Positions 18,398-27,904 are shown, counted from the stretch's first letter. The stretch is 64,000 nt of DNA from Clostridium sp. CS001 (GCF_020443565.1 NZ_JAIZZN010000009.1:1-64000); one strand, 5' to 3'. The notes: generated by a model from the letters alone, not told the origin. Made by a program: numbers and translations.

Positions 18398-18799
18398 CTA
18401 TCCTTGATTTTGTATATATTTTTCAATTGTCTCCTTTGATACTTGACCTATACTACAAGCAAAATAACCATCTCCCCAAAATGTATTCTCGTACCAAAAT
18501 TGCTTCTTTAAATAAATATGATTACTATTTTGTCTCCATATTCTATAAGTAGACATTTTTTTGAACAATCTCACTACATCTAATATTGATCTTGTTGGTG
18601 GATATTGAACCAAAATATGAATATGGTCTTTATCTACTTCCATCTCAATTATATTCAAATCTTTTTCTTCTGAAATATCATATAATATTTTCTTAATTTC
18701 ATTGCCATATTTGATTAACAATTTCTTTCTGTATTTAACTGAAAATATTAAATGTGCCATTATTAAATGTTTTGAATGATTTTGACTTATATAATCCAT
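18398..18799 (-). CDS. tnpA: IS200/IS605-family transposase TnpA (Y1 HUH)
   Basis: 133 residues (136 if the upstream GTG is used). It has the HUH motif DHIHILVQYPP, the conserved KKMST/W region and a catalytic tyrosine in ETIEKYIQNQ at the C-terminus, so all catalytic parts of this single-strand transposase appear intact. The ATG overlaps the iscB stop codon as TAATG, implying translational coupling. Having tnpA downstream of iscB on the same strand is a complete, potentially autonomous arrangement. Confidence 0.93.
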   Translation of the reverse strand: MDYISQNHSKHLIMAHLIFSVKYRKKLLIKYGNEIKKILYDISEEKDLNIIEMEVDKDHIHILVQYPPTRSILDVVRLFKKMSTYRIWRQNSNHIYLKKQFWYENTFWGDGYFACSIGQVSKETIEKYIQNQG

Positions 18800-20145
18800 T
18801 AGATCCACACTATTCCTTTGTTAAATTTGTAGGGTATTAATAAGTCTACTCTAGGCACTTTCTTTATTTCATTTAATCTTATATAAGCACCACCATTTTG
18901 TGTTCCTCTAACACTATACACCTTGCCTTCATATTTAACTAAATCATTAGGTTGATAGAAATATCTAACTTTTCTTATCCTTCTTTGTCCTTTTGATAAT
19001 TTTTGTCCTCTGTATTGATGTAAATTTTCAGAGTTTAAATTCTTATTTCTTGTTCTTCTACCATTATTTAAATCTCCACCACTAACTTTTTCACCAGTTC
19101 TTATATCAATATATTTAGCGTCATAAAACATTTCTAAACTTCTATTATTTCTTCTTGATTGTTTAACCTCATGTATTTTTGTATTTCTAATTTGGCTCAT
19201 TCCTTTAGCTATAGCAAATGCATCATTGTAATGAGTTTTTTCTATCTTATTTTCTATCCTATAATTTTTAGTTATATACCCATAAGTTGAATAAACATTG
19301 GAATGATTTTCTTTAAGTTGATTAATTAAATACCATCTAACCATACTCATAAATGTAGCATCTTTAAATCCTCTAACTTTCTTACCTTCCATACACCAAT
19401 CATATAAGAATTTTCCTTTTTTATGATTTGGAGATGTGTGGCACTTATTGCATAGAGTTATTAAATTATTTTTATTATCCACACCACCTAAACTTTTATA
19501 TTTAATGTGATGTATTTCTAGTATTTGTTCTTTGTCTTTATTCTTGCAGTTAGGATTTTGACATTTATGATTGTCTCTATGAAGAATATATTCTCTAAGA
19601 TTCCAAAATCCCATCATATCACCTTGTTGATATTCAACTCCACTGATAGAGTCATTATTCATTTTTTGAATATCAAAATTAGCAACTTCAACAATACATT
19701 TTGTTATTGGTAAAACAGAGTATAAATAATCAATAAATTTAATGTGACTATCCAATTTATGTTGTAGTGAATGGGCTAACCAACCTTTGGGTTTTGACTT
19801 AGTTCTATTATTCCATCTAGGTTTTCTATATCTTAATCTTTGTCTTCTTATTTTTCTATACCTTGCTTTATCTAATAATCTTTCTTTCATACCTTGTAGT
19901 AGTTTTAATTCTCCTACAATTAATTCTTTATTGCTTGTTATAGCACTAAAACCAACATTATTATATCCTGAATCTATACCTAAAATGATTTCCTCCGTAT
20001 ATTCGGTTTCAGTTTTATAATTTAATTGAATAGTGAAAGGTTTCAATTCTTTAACGTTTGCTTTGTTTTCTCTTAATAATATTCTTGCTTTAGCATTTGA
20101 TGTTGGCATTAATGGTTTCCCATCAATACTAATTACATATACCAT
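18799..20145 (-). CDS. iscB: RNA-guided endonuclease IscB
   Basis: 448 residues, the size of IscB, the transposon-encoded ancestor of Cas9. Domains in order: PLMP motif (residues 11-14) in DGKPLMPTSNAKARILL; RuvC-I ILGIDSGYNNVGFSA with Asp58; Arg-rich bridge helix about 92-118 (KARYRKIRRQRLRYRKPRWN); RuvC-II IVEVANFDI with Glu153; an HNH insert with CQNPNC, EIHHIKYKSLGG (His212/213), NNLITLCNKCH; RuvC-III THYNDAFAIAKG with Asp308; and a basic C-terminal domain that would bind target DNA and the omega RNA. All catalytic residues are present, so the nuclease looks active. It would cut the unoccupied deaminase locus or other matches, helping retain the element. Confidence 0.94.
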   Translation of the reverse strand: MVYVISIDGKPLMPTSNAKARILLRENKANVKELKPFTIQLNYKTETEYTEEIILGIDSGYNNVGFSAITSNKELIVGELKLLQGMKERLLDKARYRKIRRQRLRYRKPRWNNRTKSKPKGWLAHSLQHKLDSHIKFIDYLYSVLPITKCIVEVANFDIQKMNNDSISGVEYQQGDMMGFWNLREYILHRDNHKCQNPNCKNKDKEQILEIHHIKYKSLGGVDNKNNLITLCNKCHTSPNHKKGKFLYDWCMEGKKVRGFKDATFMSMVRWYLINQLKENHSNVYSTYGYITKNYRIENKIEKTHYNDAFAIAKGMSQIRNTKIHEVKQSRRNNRSLEMFYDAKYIDIRTGEKVSGGDLNNGRRTRNKNLNSENLHQYRGQKLSKGQRRIRKVRYFYQPNDLVKYEGKVYSVRGTQNGGAYIRLNEIKKVPRVDLLIPYKFNKGIVWI

Positions 20146-20420
20146 TAATTACACATCCTTTCAGATAATTTAAACTCCTAATATATTGCTATATTAAGGT
20201 AAGCTCTCTTCGCCAATGTTATATAAGGTTTTGTATCTTTAATACACTTCTCCTACCCTCAGAGATGTTTAATATTAAAGCTTAGAGCCACAGACTAGAG
20301 AAGTATCCATGGGTAAATATATATTCTTATATAACGTAGTAAGTTAATACTTAGGCTATTCAACTTGGCTTGTGATATTTCTACTACAAGCCACTACGCC
20401 TTTAGGCTAGTGGTTGTTGA
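20146..20420 (-). ncRNA. Expected omega RNA region of iscB
   Basis: The 275 bases between the IscB start codon and the element end carry no ORF and contain several inverted repeats, including the end hairpin CCACTACGCC/GGCTAGTGG at 20391-20412. In characterised IscB elements the omega RNA is encoded here on the same strand, with its guide taken from the DNA flanking the element end. By that rule the guide in this copy would come from the deaminase gene just above 20420. Location follows family knowledge; no omega RNA boundaries were measured. Confidence 0.55.
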
Positions 20421-20775
20421 CATTTTCAGCTCCTTGAAACTCTCCAGCATGAGCCTTAAGCTTAAGGCCTTTCTGTTTTGCGTATTTGTAATACTCTTTG
20501 AATCTTTCAAAGTTCTCCATGGCTTCATCCCCATATAAATCTATGGACTTAAATACTCCACTATCTATACAAGGTATTAACATTGTGTTTAAATCTTCGG
20601 TGGATATCCTTTTAGGTGGTTCATTAACCATTCCACCTGCCCATTTATTAAAAGTTGAAAATCTCATGCCGAGTCCGCAATGATTATGAGCCTCCACCTT
20701 AGGTGCTTTCCTTAATTTCAGTAGGTCTTCTTCCATTAATCCTTCTTTAAATAATGTATCTTCTATTTTATTCAT
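20407..20775 (-). pseudogene. Adenosine-deaminase-like gene, 5' fragment
   Basis: Starts MNKIEDTLFKEGLMEEDLL after AAGGAG and runs through KAPKVEAHNHCGLG (first metal-binding HxH) and LKAHAGEFQGAENV (the HAGE motif), where the IscB element interrupts it; the frame then reads five codons into the element and stops. Together with the 3' half at 18018-18347 the intact gene would be about 230 residues, shorter than typical adenosine deaminases, so it may have been a divergent member. Now almost certainly inactive. Confidence 0.85.
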
Positions 20776-20827
20776 ACAATTATTCTCCTTAATTCATAGA
20801 CATATTATCTTTCTCTATCTGGGTAAC

Positions 20828-21817
20828 TTAATTAACTTTACTTAAAGGTGTCAATCCACTTTTATTAATGCATTCACTACCATATTTGCTACTAAGCCAA
20901 TGAATTAAACTACGTGCAGAATGTTCTTTTGGCAAATCTGATCGCACCACGGCATAATATCTTGTTGCTAATGGATAACTACCGTCTGCTATGGTTTCCG
21001 GGGTTGCAACAATACCTTCATAACTAAGAATCTTTAATGCTTTATCAATACCTGTTACATTACCCATGTTTTGTAGATAATAATATAATGTATACCCCAG
21101 TCCAAAACAATCACTCTTAGAAACATTTTGATAAAATTCAGCCTGCTCTAAAAGTCCATCCATGGTAAGTTCAACAAAGTTATTCTTAATTTTTTCATTC
21201 ATAGGTTTACCCATAAGCACTAAATTATCCATCTGTGATTGACTTCCACTGTCTGCATTTCTGCATAAAGGTATTAACTCTTTGTCAGGACCTCCAAGCT
21301 CTTTCCAATTATTTATACCATAATCAATATATATTTTTTCTACTTGCTGCTTACTAATATTTTGTGTGGAATTATCCTTAGCTGTTATAAATATAAGTGC
21401 TTCTATTGAAACTGGGTGAAATTCAAGCTCAACTCCAGCTTTATGTGCTTTATCAAGTACTTCTTGTGATGCATATGGTACAAATATCATATCTACTTGG
21501 TTTGAAATTAATTTTTCATATGAGGGCACAGTTTTCGATGCTTTCTGTGGCAAATCAGACTGCTCACACCCTACATATTTAAACACTTCCTTGTATATTT
21601 CCTGTACAAGTCTTAATGTTGATGTTGAACCATCAATACGGGGATAATTTTCTGGGGTAACATCTATGGATACTACAACATCAGATGCTTTAGTTGGTTT
21701 TTTTTCATTACCATCACTTTGATTCTCCTTAGTAGGTGTCTTTCCTAAACAGCTTGTAGCAATCATAAGTGTAAATATAGTCATAACAATTATTAAAATA
21801 GAGTTTTTCTTTCTCAT
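20828..21817 (-). CDS. PstS-like substrate-binding lipoprotein
   Basis: A 329-residue lipoprotein: signal peptide MRKKNSILIIVMTIFTLMIA with lipobox ATSC, a Lys/Glu-rich linker, then a phosphate-binding-protein-like domain (IDGSTSTLRLVQEIYKEVF near residue 60, KQQVEKIYIDYGINNWKELGG, RNADSGSQSQMDNLV, SYPLATRYYAVVRSDLP). The fold is that of PstS-type periplasmic binding proteins. No pstCAB genes are next to it, so it may be an orphan binding protein or a signalling partner. GGGGGG precedes ATG. Confidence 0.82.
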   Translation of the reverse strand: MRKKNSILIIVMTIFTLMIATSCLGKTPTKENQSDGNEKKPTKASDVVVSIDVTPENYPRIDGSTSTLRLVQEIYKEVFKYVGCEQSDLPQKASKTVPSYEKLISNQVDMIFVPYASQEVLDKAHKAGVELEFHPVSIEALIFITAKDNSTQNISKQQVEKIYIDYGINNWKELGGPDKELIPLCRNADSGSQSQMDNLVLMGKPMNEKIKNNFVELTMDGLLEQAEFYQNVSKSDCFGLGYTLYYYLQNMGNVTGIDKALKILSYEGIVATPETIADGSYPLATRYYAVVRSDLPKEHSARSLIHWLSSKYGSECINKSGLTPLSKVN

Positions 21818-22011
21818 TTTAATCCCCCTTAATAATTATAATAATATGTATGATGCAAAACAATAAATATAAATACTATTTTAGTATATTTTAACATAAG
21901 GATTTTTATATTAACAGTTATTCTCAGATAATGAAATTGTAATTAACTTATTAAATATTTATTTTATATTGAATATTTTCTTACATACTGACATATAATA
22001 TTATTGATAGT

Positions 22012-22240
22012 TATTAACTAGAAGCTAGTTAGATGAGCTCATCTTTAATATAGATACAGCTAAAAGTTACTAACTACCATGTGTATTAAATGAACTGTTT
22101 TAAATCTAGTTTTTAGCTGTAACGATAATTTAACTCAGTTCATTTAATACTTTACTTTTATGCTTCTATAATTTAGATACCTCTATTTTATAATTGTCAC
22201 CTAATTTTCCATAGATTAAAAATCTATGGTTTTTATTTTT
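22012..22240 (+). ncRNA. Structured noncoding locus with interleaved inverted repeats
   Basis: No ORF, but five inverted repeats in 230 bases: TAACTA..TAGTTA (22016-22032), palindrome AGATGAGCTCATCT (22031-22044), TACAGCTAAAA (22055-22065) with its complement (22111-22121), GTATTAAATGAACTG (22083-22097) with its complement (22136-22150), and a terminator at 22209-22236 with a T-run on the plus strand. The two long repeats are in A-B-A'-B' order, which would form a pseudoknot in RNA. A plus-strand transcript ending at the terminator would be a small RNA; a small mobile element is the alternative. Not a family I recognise. Confidence 0.4.
22209..22240 (+). terminator. Rho-independent terminator
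   Basis: CCATAGATT, an AAA loop and AATCTATGG are followed by TTTTTATTTTT on the plus strand, about 90 bases before the ferredoxin gene. Confidence 0.75.
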
Positions 22241-22282
22241 ATACTTAAAAAATAAAATTAAAAAAGATACTTTATTTATTAG

Positions 22283-22504
<222 letters not shown>

Positions 22505-22529
22505 TTAGAACATATTTTCTATAATTAGT

Positions 22530-22564
22530 GTACAAGCCACTGACTTTCGTCAGTGGCTTGTATA
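22530..22564. terminator. Terminator after ferredoxin, shared with facing yitT-type gene
   Basis: ACAAGCCACTGAC, a 4-nt loop and GTCAGTGGCTTGT form a 13-bp perfect stem between convergent genes. Confidence 0.85.
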
Positions 22565-22568
22565 TTTT

Positions 22569-23420
22569 TTACTCTGCTATGTCTGTGAATCCTTCTCCAA
22601 GGGTTTCATGTACGTTGTATGTTGTTACAAATGCTTTTTTATCAATTTCTTTTATATAATTTCTTAATTTTATGAACTGTTTTTTACCTAAAACCGTGGT
22701 TATAACCTCTTTATCCTCATTAGTATATGCGCCTTTAGCACTATATAATGTGGCACCTCGGTTTAGATCTTCAATAATATACTTCTTTATTTCTTCTCCT
22801 TTTGAGCTAACCACTTCAACTTTTTTAACCACATTCATTCCTGCAATAACTGCATCTATAATAAATCCATTCATAATAACTCCAATTAATGCATACATTC
22901 CAATCTTAGGCCCATATGCTACACCTGCCAAGATAGTTACAAAAAAGTCAGCTGCAAGTAAAGCTTTACCTATGTCTAAGTGAAAATATTTATTTAGAAT
23001 TTTAGCTATTATATCAGTTCCTCCTGTGGATGCATTTTGATTAAACACCATACCAAGTCCAACTGCTGCAATCAGTATACCAAATATTAATTCTAGGAAT
23101 AAATCATTTGTTATACTACTACTCATAGGCCAAATCTTCTCAAATACCCATACCATACCAGCTAATCCAAAACTAGAGTAAATAGTCTTAATTCCAAAAC
23201 TTGATCCTATAAATATAAACCCTATGATAAACAAAATCACATTTAATACCAGCATTATAATACCAATAGTAAATGTAGGTATATAATGATTTATAATCAT
23301 AGCAAGACCACTAACTCCACCCACTGCTAAGTTATTTGGTACTAAGAAAAAGTAAAATCCTGCTGCTACTAGTGCTAATCCAATAGTTATCATGATGTAT
23401 TCTTTAATGATCTTTTTCAT
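22569..23420 (-). CDS. YitT-family membrane protein (copy 1)
   Basis: 283 residues: five to six transmembrane helices in the first 200 residues with the family sequences GGVSGLAMIINHY and NASTGGTDIIAKIL, then a cytoplasmic C-terminal DUF2179 domain (RGATLYSAKGAYTNEDKEVITTVLGKKQF). YitT proteins are predicted transport-related membrane proteins without a settled substrate. AAGGAGG precedes ATG. A paralogue lies at 26906-27769. Confidence 0.9.
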   Translation of the reverse strand: MKKIIKEYIMITIGLALVAAGFYFFLVPNNLAVGGVSGLAMIINHYIPTFTIGIIMLVLNVILFIIGFIFIGSSFGIKTIYSSFGLAGMVWVFEKIWPMSSSITNDLFLELIFGILIAAVGLGMVFNQNASTGGTDIIAKILNKYFHLDIGKALLAADFFVTILAGVAYGPKIGMYALIGVIMNGFIIDAVIAGMNVVKKVEVVSSKGEEIKKYIIEDLNRGATLYSAKGAYTNEDKEVITTVLGKKQFIKLRNYIKEIDKKAFVTTYNVHETLGEGFTDIAE

Positions 23421-23499
23421 GTTTCTTTCCTCCTTATTTGCATTTTGTCCATAAGAGAATGAATTAAATCATCATCCGCCATGCTGCAATTGTTATTTT

Positions 23500-23542
23500 T
23501 CATTCAAAAAGGACCCTGCGCTTCGCAGAACCCTTTTTGACA
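23500..23542. terminator. Bidirectional terminator downstream of asnS
   Basis: AAAAAGGACCCTGCG, loop CTT, CGCAGAACCCTTTTT forms a long GC-containing stem flanked by A and T runs. Confidence 0.85.
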
Positions 23543-23554
23543 CTATCTTTAATT

Positions 23555-24946
23555 TTAAAACTCAGCAGATCCAGTTGTTCTTGGAAAAGGAATAACGTCT
23601 CTAATATTACTCATTCCTGTGATATACATTATAGCTCTTTCAAATCCTAATCCAAAACCAGCATGCTTAGTTCCGCCGTATTTTCTTAGCTCTAAATACC
23701 ACCAGTAATCTTCTTTATTAAGACCACACTCTTCCATTCTAGCCTCTAATACGTCTATTCTTTCTTCTCTTTGACTTCCACCAATGATTTCTCCAACTCC
23801 AGGAACAAGTAAGTCCATAGCTGCAACTGTCTTATCGTCATCATTTACTCTCATATAGAAAGATTTTATTTCCTTTGGATAGTCTGTTACAAATAATGGT
23901 TTATTGAATACTTCTTCTGTTAAATATCTTTCATGCTCAGTTTGAAGATCACAACCCCAAGTTACTGGATATTGGAACTCTTTTCCTGATTTTTGTAGAA
24001 TATCTACAGCCTCAGTGTAAGTCACTTGACCAAATTCTGCATTTACCACGCCAGTTAATCTTTCAATTAAACCCTTATCTACAAAACTATTGAAAAACTC
24101 CATTTCTTCTGGAGCATTTTCCATAACATATTTTATAATGTATTTCATCATATCTTCTGCGAGTTTCATATTATCTTTTAAATCTGCAAAAGATATTTCA
24201 GGCTCGATCATCCAGAACTCTGCCGCATGTCTTGCTGTGTTAGAGTTTTCTGCTCTAAAGGTTGGTCCAAAAGTATAAATATTTCTAAAAGCCAAAGCAT
24301 AAGCCTCTCCAGCTAGCTGACCACTAACAGTTAAGCTAGTTTCTTTACCAAAGAAATCCTTTGAGAAATCAATTTTTTGGTTTTCATCCTTAGGGATATT
24401 GTTCAAATCAAGAGTTGATATTTTGAACATTTCACCTGCACCTTCACAATCACTTCCAGTAATTATTGGTGTATGTGTGTATACAAATCCTCTCTTTTGA
24501 AAAAACTCATGGATAGCAAAAGCAGTTAATGAACGCACTCTAAACACAGCAGAGAAAGCATTGCTTCTTGGTCTAAGATGAGCTATAGTTCTTAAAAATT
24601 CAAAAGAATGTCTTTTCTTTTGCAATGGATAGTCAACATGTGACATCCCCTCTAAAATTATTTTAGTTGCTTTAAGTTCAAATGGTTGCTTAGCACCTGG
24701 TGTTACAAGTAATTTACCTTCTATAGTCAAAGAAGAGCTTATAGGTAATTTAGCAATTTCCGCAAAGTTTTCTAAGTCTTCCTCAAAAACTACTTGAATA
24801 TTTTTAAAGAAACTCCCATCATTAATTTCTATAAACCCAAAAGCTTTAGAAGATCTTAAAGTTCTTATCCATCCTGAGATAGATATTGTTTGATCTGAAT
24901 ATTTTTCTGTTTCTCTATAAATTTGTTTTACTAACAATTTTTCCAT
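23555..24946 (-). CDS. asnS: Asparaginyl-tRNA synthetase
   Basis: Class II aminoacyl-tRNA synthetase, 463 residues. N-terminal OB-fold anticodon-binding domain ([23 protein letters not shown]), then the catalytic core with motif 2 [24 protein letters not shown] and motif 3 [15 protein letters not shown] near the C-terminus. Ends in RTTGSAEF as AsnRS enzymes do. ATG 24946 follows AAGGAGGG; the open frame extends 18 codons further upstream into the leader. A T-box leader controls it, so expression rises when tRNA-Asn is uncharged. Confidence 0.97.
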   Translation of the reverse strand: MEKLLVKQIYRETEKYSDQTISISGWIRTLRSSKAFGFIEINDGSFFKNIQVVFEEDLENFAEIAKLPISSSLTIEGKLLVTPGAKQPFELKATKIILEGMSHVDYPLQKKRHSFEFLRTIAHLRPRSNAFSAVFRVRSLTAFAIHEFFQKRGFVYTHTPIITGSDCEGAGEMFKISTLDLNNIPKDENQKIDFSKDFFGKETSLTVSGQLAGEAYALAFRNIYTFGPTFRAENSNTARHAAEFWMIEPEISFADLKDNMKLAEDMMKYIIKYVMENAPEEMEFFNSFVDKGLIERLTGVVNAEFGQVTYTEAVDILQKSGKEFQYPVTWGCDLQTEHERYLTEEVFNKPLFVTDYPKEIKSFYMRVNDDDKTVAAMDLLVPGVGEIIGGSQREERIDVLEARMEECGLNKEDYWWYLELRKYGGTKHAGFGLGFERAIMYITGMSNIRDVIPFPRTTGSAEF

Positions 24947-24984
24947 AAAATTGCCCTCCTTATAATTTAATAATTTTTGTAATA

Positions 24985-25275
24985 ACAAAAAACCTTCCAT
25001 CCCTTAATAAAATAAAGGGACGAAAGGTTAAAATTTCGCGGTACCACCCAATTTGTCATAATATATGACCAACTCTAATCAGTACAGAATTATAAATCCG
25101 ATACTGCCCAAAATTTAACGGATTGGACCCGTCTAAGCCTACTACCTTACGGATTTCGGTTAGAAACTCTGAGACGTTCTTCAATATAAACTTCGTATTG
25201 GTCTTTCACCACCACCAACTCGCTAGGACTACTTTTTATATTTACTCTTCTCTTCACAGTCTTTAAATTTAAAAC
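24985..25275 (-). promoter_or_regulatory. T-box riboswitch of asnS
   Basis: The T-box core GGGTGGTACCGCG is at 25037-25049 on the minus strand, followed by a terminator (AACCTTTCGTCCCTT stem partner near 25015-25030, T-run at about 24990). Upstream are stem-I elements including AGCGAGTTGG near 25225. A candidate specifier codon AAC (Asn) lies at 25159-25161 in the sequence TTTCTAACCGAAAT. Uncharged tRNA-Asn would pair with the specifier and the T-box bulge to allow read-through into asnS. Confidence 0.93.
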
Positions 25276-25525
25276 TAAAATAATTAGCAGATTAGCCGAT
25301 TATTTTTATATTCTACTTACAATTATAGTATTCATATTAATAATTGTCAAACACTTTTTAATTTCTTTCACCTTCATATTTTATATTTCTTATCTTTCCC
25401 TTAAGTTTTAGTTTAATTACCAAGAAATATACTTTCTATATAATATATCTTGTGCTATATTAAAAACATTATTATGTGTTTATTAATTGTAGATAATAGT
25501 AGATATGTAGTTTCAAAAATGATAA

Positions 25526-26437
25526 ATGTATCATTTTTTATGCTACTTTAGAAAGGAAGTGTTTAAAATTAGGAAGACTATATTAATTACTGGCGCAAAT
25601 GGCTTTTTTGCTTCTCGATTTATTGATTCTTATAAATCAAAATATAACATTATAAGTTTTGGCCATAACGATTTAGATATAACAAATGAGAATAAAACCA
25701 TTGAAATTGTTGAAAAGTATAATCCTGATTACTTAATTCATGCAGCCGCAATTTCAGATACAGGTATATGTGAAACAAACCCATATTTATCTTTTGATGT
25801 TAATGTTCGTGGTTCTATAAATATAGCCAAAGCATGTTCAATTTCAAATTCAAAACTTATTTATCTTAGTTCTGATCAAGTATATAACGGAAATACTGAA
25901 ATTGGCCCTTATAATGAAAATTGCATTGCTACTTCTAACACTGTATATAGTAACCATAAGCTCGAAGCTGAAAATAAGATAACAGAAATACTTAATAATG
26001 CCTGTATTTTAAGACTTACTTGGCTTTTTACTCTTCCCGAGAAAAGCAAAAAAACAAATGCAAATATTATTTGTAATGTATTATCAGCAGCTCTTAAAAA
26101 TGAAATATTAAAGCTTCCATCACATGAATACAGAGGAATAACCTATGTTTATGATTTGATAGATAATTTTGATAAAATTCTTAATCTTCCAAGCGGTATA
26201 TATAACACAGGAAGTGAAAATGATTTAAGCACTTATGACATAGGCACGATAGTACTTAATAAAATGGGTCTTAGTCATAGGATTAATGAAGTTTTACTGG
26301 AAGATACAGAAAGGTATAATCTAAAAAGTAGAGATTTAAGAATATGTAATGATAAACTTAAACAACATGGTATATTTTTTTCTAAAACCGAAGAAGCCAT
26401 AGCTCGTTGTATAAAAGACTTTTTATTTATATCATAA
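25526..26437 (+). CDS. RmlD-like NAD(P)-dependent sugar-nucleotide reductase/epimerase
   Basis: An extended short-chain dehydrogenase of about 290-303 residues: ILITGANGFFASRF (GxxGxxA nucleotide loop), HAAAISDTGICETNP, LSSDQVYNG and the YSNHKLEAE catalytic Tyr-Lys pair. Resembles dTDP-4-dehydrorhamnose reductase (RmlD). No other nucleotide-sugar genes are adjacent. The start is unclear: the best ribosome site (AAAGGAAG, 25552-25559) points to ATT at 25568, a rare start; ATG 25526 is an alternative without a visible ribosome site. Confidence 0.85.
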   Translation: MYHFLCYFRKEVFKIRKTILITGANGFFASRFIDSYKSKYNIISFGHNDLDITNENKTIEIVEKYNPDYLIHAAAISDTGICETNPYLSFDVNVRGSINIAKACSISNSKLIYLSSDQVYNGNTEIGPYNENCIATSNTVYSNHKLEAENKITEILNNACILRLTWLFTLPEKSKKTNANIICNVLSAALKNEILKLPSHEYRGITYVYDLIDNFDKILNLPSGIYNTGSENDLSTYDIGTIVLNKMGLSHRINEVLLEDTERYNLKSRDLRICNDKLKQHGIFFSKTEEAIARCIKDFLFIS

Positions 26438-26528
26438 TTCTTAAATACGATACACATGAAGCTCATGATAATTTCACTGAAATCCAAAAGCTATTAAATC
26501 ATCACCTGAGGTGCTGAAATTTTATATA

Positions 26529-26578
26529 AAAAATACCTATAATATAAACACTTTAACATGTTTATACTATAGGTATAT
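26529..26578. terminator. Terminator between convergent genes
   Basis: ATACCTATA..TATAAAC and its complement form a long stem (with one mismatch) directly after the SDR gene and the small ORF at 26592. Confidence 0.75.
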
Positions 26579-26591
26579 ATACTCAAAATAA

Positions 26592-26828
26592 TTAATATTC
26601 TTCTATTTCTTCTTCATCCACATCTTCATCTATATTCCCGATAACTGCATCTTTCTTTGATACATTTCCAGTAATTTTGTTTTCAATGACAATGTTAGAT
26701 TTTACACATCCATCTTCCTCGCTAATGAAAGCTTTTGCTGTGATATTACCTTCCTTTAAAGTGACTCCCTTTGTGAGTTTTTCTGGGTGCTCAAATGTAA
26801 CGGGTTTGTCGTTTAATTTATCATTCAT
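26592..26828 (-). CDS. Small acidic hypothetical protein (78 aa)
   Basis: A 78-residue hydrophilic protein beginning MNDKLNDKPVTFEHPEKL and ending with a strongly acidic NIDEDVDEEEIEEY. Its middle part (VTLKEGNITAKAFISEEDGCVKSNIVIENKITGNV) looks like a single small beta-rich domain. AAAGGAAG precedes ATG and a terminator follows. Family unknown. Confidence 0.65.
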   Translation of the reverse strand: MNDKLNDKPVTFEHPEKLTKGVTLKEGNITAKAFISEEDGCVKSNIVIENKITGNVSKKDAVIGNIDEDVDEEEIEEY

Positions 26829-26905
26829 GGTATAATCACTTCCTTTCTAAAGATAGTCTGTGCAGATCCATTTCAAAATATGCTTTGAAAATCTTTCCTA
26901 ATTAA

Positions 26906-27769
26906 TTATTCTGTAAATCCTTCTCCGAATACTTCTCTTACATCAGTTATGGTAATAAATGAATTACTATCTATGTCTTTAACTATTTTTTGAAGAGATA
27001 CTATTTGATTTTTACCAACAACAACAAATAGAACTTGTTTTTCGCCCTTTGTATACATTCCTGTTCCATTTATTCCTGTAACACCTCTTTTTAGGTCCTT
27101 CATTAATGCTTCTGCTATTTGCTTAGAGTGATCTGAGATAATAAATACTCCTTTTGAGAAATTTATTCCTTCAAGTATACTATCTATAACCTTAGTAACT
27201 ATATATATGGCTATTAGGGCATACATTGCTTTTTCAATTCCAAATACAAATGCACCTATTAGTATTATTGTTGAATCCATTGCTAATATGATTTTCGCTA
27301 TTGGTATATTTTTCAAATAAACTTTTATAATATTTGCAGCTAAATCAGTACCTCCAGTGCTAGCAGATGCCCTTAGTACAAATCCTAATCCTGTCCCAAC
27401 TAATACCCCACCAAATATACTTGCTAACAAAAAATCTACTTCTGGGGATGGTATATAGCTTGTATAAAACAATGCAAAAGATAAATAAGCCGACGCAAAG
27501 AGCGATTTACCTACGAACTCTTTTCCTTTAAGCTTTGCAGCAATTGCAAGTAGTGGTATGTTTACTACAATATTAGTAAACCACAAAGGTATACCTTTCC
27601 CATATTGCTTTTCTGTAACATACTCTATAACAATAGCAAGGCCTGATAACCCACCAGTTACTAATTTGATTTTTGCGAAAAACATATTTATTCCTGCTGC
27701 TAATATTGTAGTTCCAATAATAATAAAAATATAATTCAAAATGTTTTCTTTTCTGGTTTCTTTTCTCAT
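26906..27769 (-). CDS. YitT-family membrane protein (copy 2)
   Basis: 287 residues with the same plan as the copy at 22569: GGLSGLAIVIEYV, SASTGGTDLAANIIKVYL in the membrane part and a C-terminal DUF2179 domain (RGVTGINGTGMYTKGEKQVLFVVVGKNQ). Start placed at ATG 27769, with AGGA at usable distance; the ATG three codons upstream overlaps that site. Function of the family is unsettled. Confidence 0.9.
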   Translation of the reverse strand: MRKETRKENILNYIFIIIGTTILAAGINMFFAKIKLVTGGLSGLAIVIEYVTEKQYGKGIPLWFTNIVVNIPLLAIAAKLKGKEFVGKSLFASAYLSFALFYTSYIPSPEVDFLLASIFGGVLVGTGLGFVLRASASTGGTDLAANIIKVYLKNIPIAKIILAMDSTIILIGAFVFGIEKAMYALIAIYIVTKVIDSILEGINFSKGVFIISDHSKQIAEALMKDLKRGVTGINGTGMYTKGEKQVLFVVVGKNQIVSLQKIVKDIDSNSFITITDVREVFGEGFTE

Positions 27770-27904
27770 TTGTTGCATCCTACTTTCTATTTTCTATTTT
27801 GCCCTCAATTAAACTACCACAATTATAATGCTATGTAAACATAAAAGTAATTTTATTAATTAATTTTACTTCTGTTGCAAATATCTTTATAAAAAATCAC
27901 CCAA

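Larger units (their letters stand above)
18346..20420 (-). mobile_element. IS200/IS605-type element carrying iscB and tnpA
   Basis: About 2.07 kb between the two halves of the adenosine-deaminase gene; joining the flanks restores the frame GAA AAT GTT GTA AAA. No terminal inverted repeats and no clear target duplication, as expected for the single-strand transposition of this family. Each end has a subterminal hairpin: 18354-18394 (15-bp stem GGTATTCATCCACTA) and 20391-20412 (CCACTACGCC, TTTA loop). On the minus strand the order is end, noncoding region, iscB, tnpA, end. The exact junction is uncertain by two or three bases because of shared G/T bases. Confidence 0.88.

Noticed and set aside
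26442-26516. Coding-like plus-strand stretch after the RmlD-like gene (HEAHDNFTEIQKLL)
   Set aside because: Short, without start or ribosome site and with no recognised family; chance frame cannot be excluded.
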